64,000 nt of DNA from Magnolia sinica (Eukaryota; Streptophyta; Magnoliopsida; Magnoliales; Magnoliaceae): positions 72,649,158 to 72,713,157 of the forward strand of contig NC_080583.1 in assembly GCF_029962835.1 (NCBI RefSeq). Direction: 5' to 3'. Shown here one piece after another: positions 21,924-34,290 of this stretch. A program made the position numbers and the translations under genes. A model generated the notes under the pieces. It made no database searches, was not told where the DNA came from, and was given only the letters and a program-made list of their open reading frames with translations. How positions within the stretch are numbered: position 1 is the first letter of the stretch; each line of letters starts with the position of its first letter.

Positions 21924-22151
21924 CGACCAATTGAAATGAAAGTGTTTGCACTTCACACAGATTTTTAAGTGAAGTCTTTCAATGTGTTGGAAATAGTTCA
22001 CTTGTAAAGGCCTTCACATAGAGTCTGGGCTCCAAATAGTGATTTTGTTGCTTTCAAGTTGGACTCGAAAGAAATCCAACTAAAAGTTTAGGGCTATTTT
22101 CCTAATTATAAATGCCAGGAAATGTCCTTATTTTTCGTCATCTCTAACAAA

Positions 22152-22239
22152 GAAGAAGACCGAGGCCCACCATCACATGTTTGAGTAATTTTGACCCAAA
22201 ACTACTACAAACATGTGATGGTGGGTCTAAGTCTTCTTC
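22152..22239. repeat. Hairpin, copy 2
   Basis: Duplicate of the 32-bp arm hairpin at 16829-16916. Confidence 0.85.
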
Positions 22240-22453
22240 TCTATCAACCTTCTCTTCATTAAACTGAATGCTTGAAATTCAATTCACTTGTGCGTCCAAA
22301 CACTATAACTACTTGAAATTCAATTCACTTGTGCGTCCAAACACAACATAACTACTCAAATGTCTGAACTTCAATTTGAGATGAACAGGAAATTTCAGGG
22401 GAAAAATCAAAAAAGAAAAGCAGAAGAGAAAAGTTGAAAGCAAACCAACTTGC

Positions 22454-25244
22454 CTCCGGTACGAATGCATTGAGAATCCGCCTCCGAACCTCATTGAATC
22501 CACTTCCGCACCTATTTACAGCCATAAAAGAAACTTGGATTATCCCCGCATTTTCAGTTTGTGTAAAAAGGCACCATGGTTTATTGATCCAGACTGTTGA
22601 TCTCGCGGGCCTTTCTGTGGACGGACCATGACACGAAATTCCAATTCGTGGGACAACCCAAACCCTTCGATCGACGATCATAAATGAACGGTTAACCAAA
22701 GGAGTACAATAGAAGGGTCCATGAGGGGTCTGGGAGATTTCATGGGCATAGTCCATCCATTGTGGGCCCCACCACGTCAATGACCAGTGTGGGCCTAGTG
22801 GTTTGGTGATCCAAACCATTGACCTTGCAGGCCTTTCCAATGGACCATGACAAGAAATTCCACTTCATAGGGCAACTCGAACCCTTTAATCAGCAGTTGC
22901 AAATGAACAATAAACAAAAAGGACTGCAATAAAAGGGGCCTATTTGTACATGGTTTAGGGCTCGTTTGGATGCCTGTAAATTTTGTAAGAGGTAAATGAT
23001 TTGCAAGTGATTTACCGGCATAAATCATTTACAAGCCGTCCTATTTGGCTTTGAGCTGCAATCCATTTACAAGTAGATAGATGTCTGTGTTTGGTTAACC
23101 CATGAATTATTTATATCTTGTAATTAGGTATTTCATGCCCGATGGAGCTTGGAGAGGTAGATCCTTATGAAATCTTCAAATGACATATAAGAGCTTCATT
23201 TTAGATGAATCATTGGTTTGAGCCCATATCAATAAAGCTTAAGGTTGATCCTTACATTATAAAATAAATTTAAAAAAATAAATTTTAAAAAAATTGTAAA
23301 AAAAAAAAAAAAACACACACACACACACCAGGTAAGCCATAGATGTGGGCCCATGAATTCAAATGCCCTTTTATGAGGTCAAAAAACTGAATAAAAACAG
23401 TCAACCATAAACACATTAAGAAAAACACGGTTAATCATATATCGTCATTAATCCAAATATAAAACAACTCTAGAAAACAACATTTAGAAAAAATTTAGAA
23501 TGGAATGTTCTTCTCTAGCCATACATGTTTAAGCTCAAACTCCACACCAAGAAAGTTATACAGCTAGGGACTTTAAATCTCAGGATTTTTTTTGGTGTAT
23601 GGTACCTTCACTCTGAGTCCCATGATATGAAAATATTGGATCACTGAACCATGGGCCCACAAATTGAAGGAAAAAAAACTGTAATGTCTGACTTTTAGAC
23701 CTGCTAGTATTTGTATAATACCAAGAGAAAATTGTTAAAACACACAAACACACACAAACACACAAAACAAAATGCATTTCAGCATCGTGATTCTCCCACA
23801 TGTACACAAGGTAGAGTTATCTAAAAGAAAGAAGAAACGAAAGAAACAAGTAGGGGAGAAGCGATTTTTTGAAATCCATACAGATGTAATACATTTTAGT
23901 GGGCTCTCCAGTCCAAAATTATCAAACTGATCTGACATCTGATTTCCATGATTAGGACGGATCAGATGTCATGCACACTTGAAAGAGAGAAACATACAGC
24001 AAACACTAATTTTTATTTGTGCTTTTTAATTCCACGTGTGCTGGAGCTGGGCCCATCTACACGGAGGGACACAAGCCAATATAGAGCACATATGCATGAT
24101 TCGAACTTTCCATAAGGTAGGCTACATTACTTGGATCTTCTGGCTCAAAGCCAGGCTGTTTCACACCTCAGGTGGGCCACAGCAAACAACCCAAATGGAT
24201 GGATAGAAAAAGACTGTTTTAAGTTTTAACTGTTGGCTTACATCGTATATTGTGGCTCAACTGACACCTCACTCATTTCATTCCTTTTGAATATTGACGA
24301 TTTCCTTAACCACTGTTTGGTAGCCCATTGAGTTTATTTATAATCTTCCAATCTTGAACAATTCAGAGGCATCCAACATCAGCCATGTAAATAGAGAGGG
24401 CCCCTTGACAGTTTAAACCCATCAGATCCATTGCAAGTCCCAATGTACCTTATAACAATAGGATTGGACGTATTCTAGCAGACCACTTTGTAAACAAGTA
24501 ATTTACAGTAATTATTTCATATTAATCTAAATCTCAGTATTCCTTCTTAATTAGAGGACTGAATTATTAACTATTAATTCAAATTAAATTAAAATTTCTC
24601 ATTGCAAATACACAAAGGCTCGCCAACCAGGAATAATTATCAGAATACAGTTATATCAGAAACAATCTAGTCCAATCAGGAATGTGGGCCCCAAAAATGA
24701 ATTTTGGCCCAATCAGGATGTGGGCCCCCGAAATCATTTGTCACTGCCTGTAAATCATTTACCACTAGCCCAATTTTTACAGGCATCCAAATGACCCCGA
24801 TCCAGACCGTTGATCTTGTGGGCCTTTCTGCGGATGGACCATGATGCGAAATTCCACTTCATAGGCCAATCCGAACCCTTCGATCAGCAGTGGTCGCAAA
24901 TGAACCGTTAACAAAAGGAATGCAACAAAAGTTTCCATGTCCACAACTGAATGGTTGGCTGGGATTTGGGAGATTTCAGGGATATGGTCCATCCATTGTG
25001 GGGCCCATCGTGCCAACGGCTAGTGGGCCCCAGCTCTGCAAACAGAAAACCCGAGGAGAGCATGTGTGGTATCATCCTCGGGTCAAGGACAAGTAAAAGA
25101 GAAGACCTCGGGCAGAAATGAGAGAGAGGTTTGGAAGGACCTTTGGAGAGAGAGAGATGAAGAGGAATCCGCCGTTATAACGGCGGTTTTGGAGAGCTTA
25201 GAAGAAGAAGATCCGCTCCATTCTTCCACCACCGTTATCGTCAT
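22454..25244 (-). pseudogene. Second copy of RUS3 exons 1 and 2 (distal head)
   Basis: Exon 1 duplicate at 25244-25141 and exon 2 duplicate at 22511-22454. Coding bases appear identical to the proximal copy, including the ATG, the CAAAG-GTCC donor of exon 1 and the GAG-GCAAGT donor of exon 2. No copy of exons 3-7 follows it; next downstream on the minus strand is the proximal exon 1. It could be a dead partial duplicate. It could also be an alternative promoter and first exon pair that splices 11.7 kb to exon 3, since both exon 2 copies end in phase 0. The sequence alone cannot decide. Confidence 0.8.
22958..24798. mobile_element. 1.84-kb TIR DNA element, copy 2
   Basis: Duplicate of 17635-19473 carried by the segmental duplication. 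The A-tract/CA repeat near 23300 differs in composition. Confidence 0.6.
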
Positions 25245-25996
25245 AACGGCGTCGGCTTGTTCGATGGCAGCTGCAGAAAAACTAACAACCGCTGCTCTGC
25301 TGATGCCGGGCGTTTTGACTGACCCAAAGAGGGGTTTTCTGGTACATTGCGAGGAATGCTTAAAATGTACTCGCGCTCGATTCCCACGTGGCAATTTGGT
25401 TAGCGTGTAATCGATCTGTGACCATCGATAGGAGGGTCCCACCGTTTAGATGTCCTCTATCCAGAACTAAGATGGTCTGACTACTAGGGTGGCCGAAAGC
25501 TTATGCTTTATCTGGACCGTTCGATTTATCTAACCATGGCATGGCCCATTGATCGGACTGTTGATAAGGAAAACTAGGCAGTGGAATGGGGACCTGACTA
25601 GAGAATCGCCCGTATGCCTATGCTGCCACGTGTGGGAGGCAAGTGAGAGCAATGCACTGGCCATTCCTCATCATGATTTGCGGCCCTTACCGTGAGGCCC
25701 ACCTTGATGTATTTCTAGTATATCCACGCCGTCAATCCGTCATGAGAAAATGAAGCAGACAAAAATCCATTTTTTTTCTTGAAATACGGTTTTGAAACTC
25801 CTAACATTGTTTGGCACAAGGAATTATATGATATTAAGTGGTACGGAACTTTAAATCCCTTAGTGAAAATCATTCAAGCTTGGTTCATTATATGTTTCCA
25901 ACGTTGGATCATGTGCATGAATAGACAGGACTTTCCGCAATGCAACTGGATTTCCTCCCATAAGCACGAGGTAAGAAGTTCTTACTCAGGGAAGGG

Positions 25997-26426
25997 AGGT
26001 GGGGCCCTCCTTGATATTTTTGAGGAATCCTCTCCATCCATTTGTTTTACAAGATCATTTTAGGGTAAGTGGCCAAAAACGAAGTAGATTTAATACTCAA
26101 ATGAGCCACACAAGAGAAAACAGTAAGGATTGAGTGACCACCATTGAAACATTCATATGGCTATAAAAGTTCTGTATCACGATAAAGTTTTCTATATTGT
26201 CAGTTCATCTCGGCAGGAATGAACTTATAAACGGTTGGGATGACATATAAACATCAAGGTAGGTCAGGAAGGTTTCAACGGTAGGAAATTCTTTCCCCAC
26301 TCTTTCCTCTTGTATCGCCCACTTGAATTTTGGATCTTCTTGAATTTTCGTAGCATGTCTTAAAATGATCTCACAAAACGGATGGACAAGGTGGATTACT
26401 CACAAACATCAAGGAGGGCCCCACCT
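25997..26426. mobile_element. GTGGGCCCACC foldback element M5
   Basis: Left AGGTGGGGCCCTCCTTGATA, right AAGGAGGGCCCCACCT. Note the compensating change (CTCC / GGAG) in both arms relative to M4. Confidence 0.75.
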
Positions 26427-27640
26427 TATCCTCGTTGTAGTTTTCAAATATGATTCACGGGATGGGCAGCTGTTTTCAACGGACAACCAAACACTACATG
26501 AAAAACAAAAACAGGTATTTAAGCCATACATCCTATGTGATTCAAATACCAAAGTGAATAGCTCACTCCCATGCCATGTTCCTAGAGAATCCCTTTAGTT
26601 AGGCAACCATAACTATCCCATCCATGGCTTCTAAAAACGAGGGATGTAATTTTTATTTTTATTTTCAAAGGCCAAATCAAAGGTGGATTAGATCATCTAA
26701 TTAGCATATTTTTTTAAGGTAGCCTATGAAATATTATGCTGAATTTGATGGATGGTCCAACTCAATTAATTTAAGTGCCTAAGTAAAATGATGACTTTTA
26801 AATGTTTATTTCTTCGTACATGTGCAGATGGATTAGGAACATTTATTGTGGAACCATTTAATAGGGATTTGATCAATTTATGGGACCCATGTTTTTGGAA
26901 CTCAAGCTTAAGCCTATTCCACTGGCCCCATCCTTGGTTCGACCTAAGCTTGACCATAGCTTATTCCTTTCCTCAAGTGGCCATGTTTGGATAGGTTAGA
27001 ATCTGGATTTGAAATGGAAAAGCTAATGATTATTTTCATTGCCCATTGCAAAGATGGCATAGATTTCGTCCAGCAGCAGGGCTATGGATACACAAGATCT
27101 GGCACTAATGAAAAAGCACCATCTATGTAAACATAGTTAAAAGGAAAAAAAAAAAAATATCATTTTATGTAGGTGTAGACACCCCCACCCACAGCTGACA
27201 AGCTAATTTGAGCATTGATGGGACCTTAAACCTAAGCCTAAGCCTAAGCTCAGTCTGAAGCCCAATCCAAGCCTAAGTTTAGGCCCATTTAGTTCGATGA
27301 CCACAATAAAGCAAAGGGAAGCAGATCAGAAGGGAACCAAGACCTCACCAAGGCTCCCAACCAAAATCAGAGCCCATCTACATGGCAGGCAGTTCATCAT
27401 GCGCCACCTACCACATGGAATTTTGTGATCTTTCATCGCGGGGGTGAGAGAAATGAAACCCCATCTTGAGAGTCCCACTTGAGCAAAATTAATCCTTTTG
27501 CCCCTAATTTTCCACCAAATTATGTGTCTTGTTATTTGATCCAACTAATCATAATGCACTGGCACACTCATCTGAACAGCCAATCACATCCCTTAGAGTC
27601 CTCTTTAGCCCCTAAACTTTTTAAAAATTACTAAAGTTCC
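26427..27640. other. Intergenic sequence, no gene seen
   Basis: AT-rich with an A-tract near 27145 and repeated CCTAAGC words at 27230-27285. No convincing coding region or complete element. Confidence 0.6.
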
Positions 27641-28545
27641 ACCCCTAACACCTATAAATACTTCATCAATTTTCACATTCCATCACTTAAGAAGAAGACA
27701 ATGAGTGGGAGATTAGGTCTAGTCCATTCACCTACCGAAGAGAAGTGAGTCAGGGAAAGGAAGCCACTCCAAGCCTTAGGCTAGCCACTTCAACCACCTG
27801 AACAGGCCAATCCAACCCACTCTAGTCAATCCTTGCGACAACCCATTCACCCACTAGTCCATCCACCCACCAAGGAGAGAGAAGTGAGTGAGGGAAAGGA
27901 AGCCACCCCAAGACTTAGGCTAGCCAAGTCAAGCCCAAACTCTAGCCACTTAAACCACTTAAAAGGTCGATCTAGCCCACTCTAGTCGATCTTTGCGACA
28001 ACCCGTTCACCCACTTGTCCAACTCATATCAGTTTCATTCATATTTGTATTAACATTACGCATCATCACCGCTGCTCTCAACCCTCATACTCATCTAATC
28101 AATTCGAGTGTATGCTTTGTGGTTTGCTAGGATATCGGATCTTACCCATCAAAAACTTGGATCGACTGGATTTCCACCACTTCTCTAAGTAGGTGGCTCT
28201 AGGCAAAGAAGTCTTTCTCGGTTCATCGCTTCATCGCTTCAAGTAGGCACCACATTGCCACACTGTATACCACCCACTGCATTCATTATATCGTCTAGCA
28301 TAAGAACTAATCAAATCCCTTATTTCATCGAGTCCTATGAAGTAGAGACTGTACATTCACACAGGGTAGAGATGGTGCCTAACACCTTCCCTCTTCATCA
28401 CTATGGTTCTTTACCCAGAATCCCAAGTCAAAGATTAGGAATCATTTAGACAAGAGAATCCCCTGATTCTCTAGTTCCTAGATTCTGTAGGGTCTAACCA
28501 ACTACGAAAATCTAAGTAACTAACTAGTGGCAACTCCAAGTCAAA
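27640..28545 (+). mobile_element. Probable Ty3/Gypsy (Tat-like) LTR remnant
   Basis: TATAAATA at about 27652, then at 28374-28392 GGTGCCTAACACCTTCCCT, a word typical of the R/U5 part of Tat-type plant LTRs. TGGCAACTCC at 28528 is a decayed version of the TGGCGACTCC leader. A diverged tandem repeat of about 149 bp (27742-28020, two units starting GAAGTGAG) lies within. No gag or pol follows. Confidence 0.45.
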
Positions 28546-30179
28546 TATATAACACTTAAAGTCACAACTATTCAAAAAAGCCTAAATATGCCCTCGTGAG
28601 TGAGACCCACCGGCCATCCAGCATCCAAAGTAGGGGATTTTTTTTTATTTTTTTCACTATGAGTTCAAATAATATACCTGCATGATGTTATTTCATCAGC
28701 ATTGGATGGAGTGTGTCAAACACCCTGCTAGATGTAACCTATGTCCTATGAAAAAGGATTCCACTTTCATGGTCATGTTTATTTAACAAGCAGAAATCTC
28801 AATTTCTCCATAATGACAAATACATTCACTTCTCAAGAAATGTTTGTCTAGATAAGGATGAAAATGTTATCTTGGAATTTATAAATTTCCCTGATGCACA
28901 AACATATTTGCATGTTCACATTGAGAACGAAAACTTTTATTTAAAATCTCGTGGGTGTCTTTTATCCAAACATTGCCAAACCTAAAGGATGAGATTATCC
29001 CGTTGTGTACATTTTTCAATACATTCATGTGAGTGTTTTCACCCATTTTTGGCGTCGTGACATGGACCAATGGGAAGATACTATGTGGAGACACTACGTG
29101 TTTGGCACAATCAGAATCGTACTCACACTTGAAGGAGATTTGCATATGATTTTCCTTCAATGTTATGCATTTTATCATTATTGCGATGATACATGCTCTA
29201 TCAAGCCCTTTTAGGAGGACGAACCGTCATACTCCACGTGGCCACGATAAATGCGCCCATTAAATGAGGGACGTGCCAAGCACAGTTATAAAAAGACCCA
29301 TTAGGTGAGCGTATCCTATCTCACAACTACATATAATATCATTCAAAGGGTCTTCACTCACAATCCTTCAAAAAATGGGAGATTTTCCTAAAGACGTTCG
29401 GAGAGCCAACAACGATCAAGAAGATTCTGAATGCCAGAAGGTTAAGTTGGTATGCAAGCCAACCTAGCCCCGGCCTTAGACCAAGATCATAAAAGGACTA
29501 TTGAACTTATATCGGGTCTCATTTTATACGAAGATTAAAATTAAGAGAATGGGAGATCTTATCTATCCAAATGATAGATTAGTATCAGGGTCAAATCCTT
29601 CCAACACTCGGGCCCATCACCTTTTGGGTGATTGGATAAAGGAGGGAATTTAATCCGGATCATCCAACACCTGGAAGTGGATAAGGTAGTTCATCTAGAG
29701 GTGTTGGATGACTACTTCGATAGAGATCAACCCTTGGGGTTCCCAAATATTGGCTTGATTGTTTCCCTCAGAGAAACCCAAGAGCACCAGGTCAAATCTT
29801 TAGTGGGCCACAAAGATCTTTGCGAAGAATCAGCGATGGAAAGAAGATCTGAGAAGCGATAGAGTCTAAGGTTCTTCCTTTCCTAAGCAGATCCGGATCT
29901 ACCAAGCCCACACAAAGAATCCTGAAGCCTAACAAGGGGCTTCCACTGCCTCGAGAAAGCCATAAAAGGAACATCCGAAGGATAGCTCGAGGCCCCATAC
30001 CAAACACATCTATCTGCATGTCTACTTTACTTTCACGCTTGTTTTACCTTTCCTATCTTAGTTCATCAGTGCACAGCGGCTATCATTATAGTACGTTTAC
30101 CTTAGGAGTAGATTAAATATCTACAACATTAAGTTGTCGGATCCCTCTATTCAACTAAGTTTTGATTCAGTAGTTCATA
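28546..30179. other. Intergenic or decayed retroelement sequence
   Basis: TATA-like TTATAAAAAG at about 29286 is followed by a 30-codon frame starting at 29375 and a 76-codon frame at 29632-29862. Neither resembles a protein known to me. ACGTGGCCACG near 29237. Nothing firmer can be supported. Confidence 0.4.
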
Positions 30180-30310
30180 CCCTAGTCATATCGTGCTAAC
30201 CACTCGCTTCGATCACTTATTCCGATAAGCATGTCAGATATTTATCTCTATTTTCTTTTCACTTTAATATTAAAAATGTGAAGCACAACAATTGCAACAG
30301 GACCAATACA

Positions 30311-30661
30311 CTAATAAAGATCTATCTTATTTATACTTTCCTTTACTATGTTATGTATGAATATTTTACTCTGATTGAAAAATATTTTGTTAAGGCACCG
30401 GTGAGATAAAAAGTTCTTAAACCGGCCAATTCCATAATCATTGGTACAAGGCAAATAGAACACATCCGTAAGGGTTAACCCATTCCCTTGCTCAAATAAC
30501 TTGAGTATGATGCGCACTTCTAAATCAGTCACTGATGGAGATGACTTTGGATTTCGATTCAATCTCCAATATGTCCGTCTCGACACAGGGGTACTGACTA
30601 ATTCAGCCAATGCCTTTGAGTCAAGTAGACACTGGCATGCCACGCAATCATACATGCACAC
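30311..30661 (-). other. 116-codon open frame of the array unit (unit 1)
   Basis: Starts MCMYDCVACQCLLDSK and contains GNGLTLTDVFYLPC. A frame of the same length lies at 39908-40258, and shorter versions at 32350-32541 and 42071-42259; the units at about 34500 and 36500 are broken. No known domain. Probably a chance frame kept by shared descent, but listed because two copies stay open over their full length. Confidence 0.3.
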
Positions 30662-32120
30662 GTATTTCTAATCCCAGCCCTTGTTCGTACAAGTGGCATT
30701 AGCTGGCTAAATTCGGGGTAATAGTAGGGTCCAACTATCCAATGGAGCCCACATGTCTAAATTGTAAATACAGGAAATGCAAGGACTCATTGATCTAGAC
30801 CACTGGTTCTAGCACTGTCAATGGACCATGCTCAAAACTCCTCAAATTGAAAGATCCTAGCCATCGAGTTTGTGCCTTTCTTCAATTCAATGCGATTGAT
30901 TGTCTTTCTCTTTTGTTGGCTGTAAAATTTGACAGTTTAGACTGTTGAATTCTGGAGATTTCAAGGCACAGGACACCCAAGTGCGCTAAACTGATGGATT
31001 CCTGGATTGCTGAACTGTGGGCCCCACATCTCTAAAGTCAAAAATAAATAAATAGAACGGTTATGAATTAATAGTGAGTGTCCTATCAAGAAGATTTTTC
31101 AAGGCAGAGAACATCCAAGTGGGCCCCGTTCAATGGTGTGGATTACTGAAATTTGGGTCCAGTATCTCAAAGATCCAAGTATTGTGAAGCCCTCCAACTA
31201 GTCCCCAGGGAAAAAAATCAAATGGGTCTGAACTGATAGATGGTCTAGAATATATAATTAGGGGCTCACATCTCTAAAGTCCAAAAGGAAAAGTAAAAAT
31301 GAGCAAATAGGAACACTAGATTAAATTGGACCTGACCAATGTTTTTGGGTTGCTGAAGTTTGGGCCCCACATCTGGTGCTAACAACAGCTGATCTGGATT
31401 ATGGACCAATGGGCTGGCCTCACATATGGTCCAAACAACAGATGGCCTGGATTATGGAACAATGGGCCCCATATCTACATTTTGGAAAATAAAAAATAAA
31501 AAATCTACTTGTATAAATGATAGGAGGGCAAATAGGAACACTGCCTGACAAATATTTTTGGGTTACTGAACTTTGGGGTCCACATCTGCTCTGAACAATG
31601 GCTGGTCTGGATTACGAAACAATGGGCTCGCCTACATTTGGTCTAAACAATGGATGGCCTGGATTACATAACAATGGGCTCCGCATCTCATTTGTGGAAA
31701 AAAAAAATCTACTTGTACAAACGGTATGGGCCCCACATTCGTGGGAAAAAAACCTTCATGCATAAACGCTAGGAGGACTTGAACCTCCAACCTTGGGCAG
31801 GCCCCGCATTTGGTCCGAACAACAGACGGTCTGGATTACGGAACAATGGGCACAACATCTCCATTGTGGAAAAAATATACTAGTGTAAACGCTACGGGCC
31901 ACACATCTTCATGAAAAAAAACAAAACAACTTCCACAAACGCTAGGAGGGCTTGAACCTCCAACATTGCATGGGCTCAACATTTGATCAAGACAATGGAT
32001 GGCCTGGATTACAGAACAATCGGCCCCACATCTCCATTGTGGAAAAAAACTAATTCTATAAATTCTACGGGTCCCAAATCTGGAAAAAAAAAAAAAAAAA
32101 AACTACTTAACACATTTCCA

Positions 32121-32163
32121 CGCTAGGAGGGCTTGAACCTTCGACCAACTGAGCTACTCCAGC
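32121..32163 (-). pseudogene. tRNA-Asn relic lacking the anticodon arm
   Basis: 43 nt reading GCTGGAGTAGCTCAGTTGG, then directly TCGAAGGTTCAAGCCC and TCCTAGCG. D arm and T arm remain; the anticodon arm and variable loop are gone, joined at a TTGG/TCG point. Confidence 0.75.
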
Positions 32164-33078
32164 TTTTTCATAAGTCTAATCATATTGTGCTAACCAATCA
32201 CTACAATGGCCTGTTCCGATATGCGTGTCAGATATTTGTCTCTTTTTTCTTTTCACTTTAATAGTAAAAGTGACAAGCAAGACAATTGTAACACAACCAT
32301 CGATCTTATTTATGTTTTCCTTTACTCTGTTATGTGTGAATCTTTTACTCTATTTGAAAAATATTCCATTAAGGCACCGTTGAGATAAAAAGTTCTTAAA
32401 CTGGCTGATTTTGTAATCACTGATATAAGGCAAATAGAACACATTCATAAGGGTTAACCCATTCCCTTGCTCAAATAACTCGAGTACAATGTGCACTTCT
32501 AAATCAGCCACTGATAGAGATGACTTTGGATTTCGTTTCAATCTCTAATATGTCCATCTGACATAGTGGTACTGACTAATTCAGTCCATACCTTTAAGTC
32601 AAGTAGACATTGGCACACCATGCAATCATACATGAACACGTATTTCTGATCCCAGCCCTTGGTTGTAGGAGTGGCCTTAACTGGCTAAATTAGGGGTGAT
32701 AGTGGGGACCAACTATCCCGTGCAGCCCACATGTCTCAATTGTAAATACAGGCAACACAAGGACTCGTTAATCTAGACCACTGGTTCTAGCACTGTCAAT
32801 GGACCATGCTCAAAACTCCTCATTTTGAAAGATCTTAGCAATCAAGTTTGCGCCTTTCTTCAATTCAATGCGATTGACATTGTTTTTCTCTTTTGTTGGC
32901 TGTAAAATTAGACGATTTAGACCGTTCAATTTTGGAGATTTCAAGGCATAGGACACCTAAGTGCGCTCAAACTGATGGATGCCTGGGCCCCACATCTCTA
33001 AAGTCGAAAAAAAAAAATGGTTATGAATTATTATCACAAATTTAATCATGAGTGTCCTATCAAGAAGATTTTTCAAGG

Positions 33079-33160
33079 ACACCCTGATCCATAGCTCAAG
33101 TGGTAGACTGAGTGAAAGATACCTCGTGTACTAACAAGCTAACAAAAAAAAAAATAAAAG
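33079..33160 (+). mobile_element. SINE, internally deleted copy
   Basis: GATCCATAGCTCAAGTGG (A-box type) through ATACCTCG joins directly to TGTACTAACAAGCTAAC and an A-rich tail. Flanked by GATTTTTCAAGG at 33067-33078 and 33161-33172, a perfect 12-bp target duplication. The middle part with the B box, present in the copy at 38032, is absent. Confidence 0.8.
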
Positions 33161-34218
33161 GATTTTTCAAGGCAAATAACATCCAAGTGGGCCCCGTTCA
33201 ATGGTGTGGATTACTGAAATTTGGGTCCAGTATTTCAAAGATCCAAGTAATGTGAAGCCATCCAACTAGTTCTCAACGAAAAAAAATCAAATATGTCTGA
33301 ACTGATAGATGGTCTAGAATGCATAATTACAGGCCCCGCATCTCTAAAGTCCAAAAGGAAAAGTAAAAATGAGCAAATAGGAACACAAGATCAAATTGGA
33401 ACCGACCAATGTTTTTGGGTTGTTGAACTTTGGGCCCCACATCTGGTGCTAACAACAGATTGTCTGGATTATGGATCAATGGGCTAGCCCCACATATGGT
33501 CCAAACCACGGATGGCCTGTATTACCGAACAATGGGCCCCACATCTCTATTTTGGGGGAAAAAAAATCTGCTTGTATAAATGCTAGGAGGGCAAATAGGA
33601 ACACTGGATCAATTGGACCTGACAAATGTTTTTGGGTTACTGAATTTTGGGGCCCAAATCTGCTCCGAACAATGGCTTGTCTGGATTATGGAACAATGGG
33701 CCGGCTTGCATCCAGTCCAAACAATGAATGGCGTGGATTACAGAACACTGGGCCCCACATCTCCATTGTGGGAAAAAAATCTACTTGTAAAAACGCTATA
33801 GGCCCTACATTCTGTCGTGGGAAAAAAACCTGCTTACCTAAACGCTAGGAGGACTTGAACCTCCGACCTTGGGCAGGCCCTGCATGTGGTCCGAACGACA
33901 GAAGGTCTGGATTGCAGAACAATGGGTGCAACATTTCTATTGTGGAAAAAATATACTATTATAAACGCTAAAGGGCACACATCTCCATCGGAAAAAAAAA
34001 AAAGCAACTTCCACGAACGCTAGGAGGGCTTGTATCTCCAACCTTTGACCGGCGCAACATCTGGTCAAGACAATGTATGGCCTGGATTATAGAACAATCG
34101 GCCCCACATCTCCATTGCCGAGGAAAAAAAAAAACTAATTGTATATATGCTACGGGCCCCAAATCTCCATCGTGGAGGAAAAAACTAATTACACACGCCC
34201 CATATGAGAAAAATTTCT

Positions 34219-34290
34219 ATACTAGGAGGTTTTGAACCTCTGACCTTGTGGTTAACAGCCATATGCTCTAGCCAACTTAGCTATTCCAAC
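34219..34290 (-). pseudogene. tRNA-Asn relic, degenerate
   Basis: GTTGGAATAGCTAAGTTGGC...CTGTTAACC keeps the GTT anticodon loop, but the acceptor stem no longer pairs and the B box reads GGTTCAAAACC. Confidence 0.75.

Larger units (their letters stand above)
21464..25958. repeat. Tandem segmental duplication, copy 2
   Basis: Second copy of 16141-20633, direct orientation. Seen differences include a longer A-tract at about 23300, ACG/ATG near 23353, a G/C at about 23837, an A/G near 23984, A/C at 24866, a two-base change near 24920 and T/G at 25254. Most are transversions, unlike methylation decay. Confidence 0.95.

Noticed and set aside
29632-29862. 76-codon frame starting MDKGGNLIRI
   Set aside because: No recognisable family, no support for a gene model; kept only as a note in the region entry.
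33471-33848. Many 60-130 codon frames in the 30-45 kb array
   Set aside because: They follow the noncoding subrepeats with words such as MDGLDY and NNGPHIS, in several frames and on both strands; no domain.
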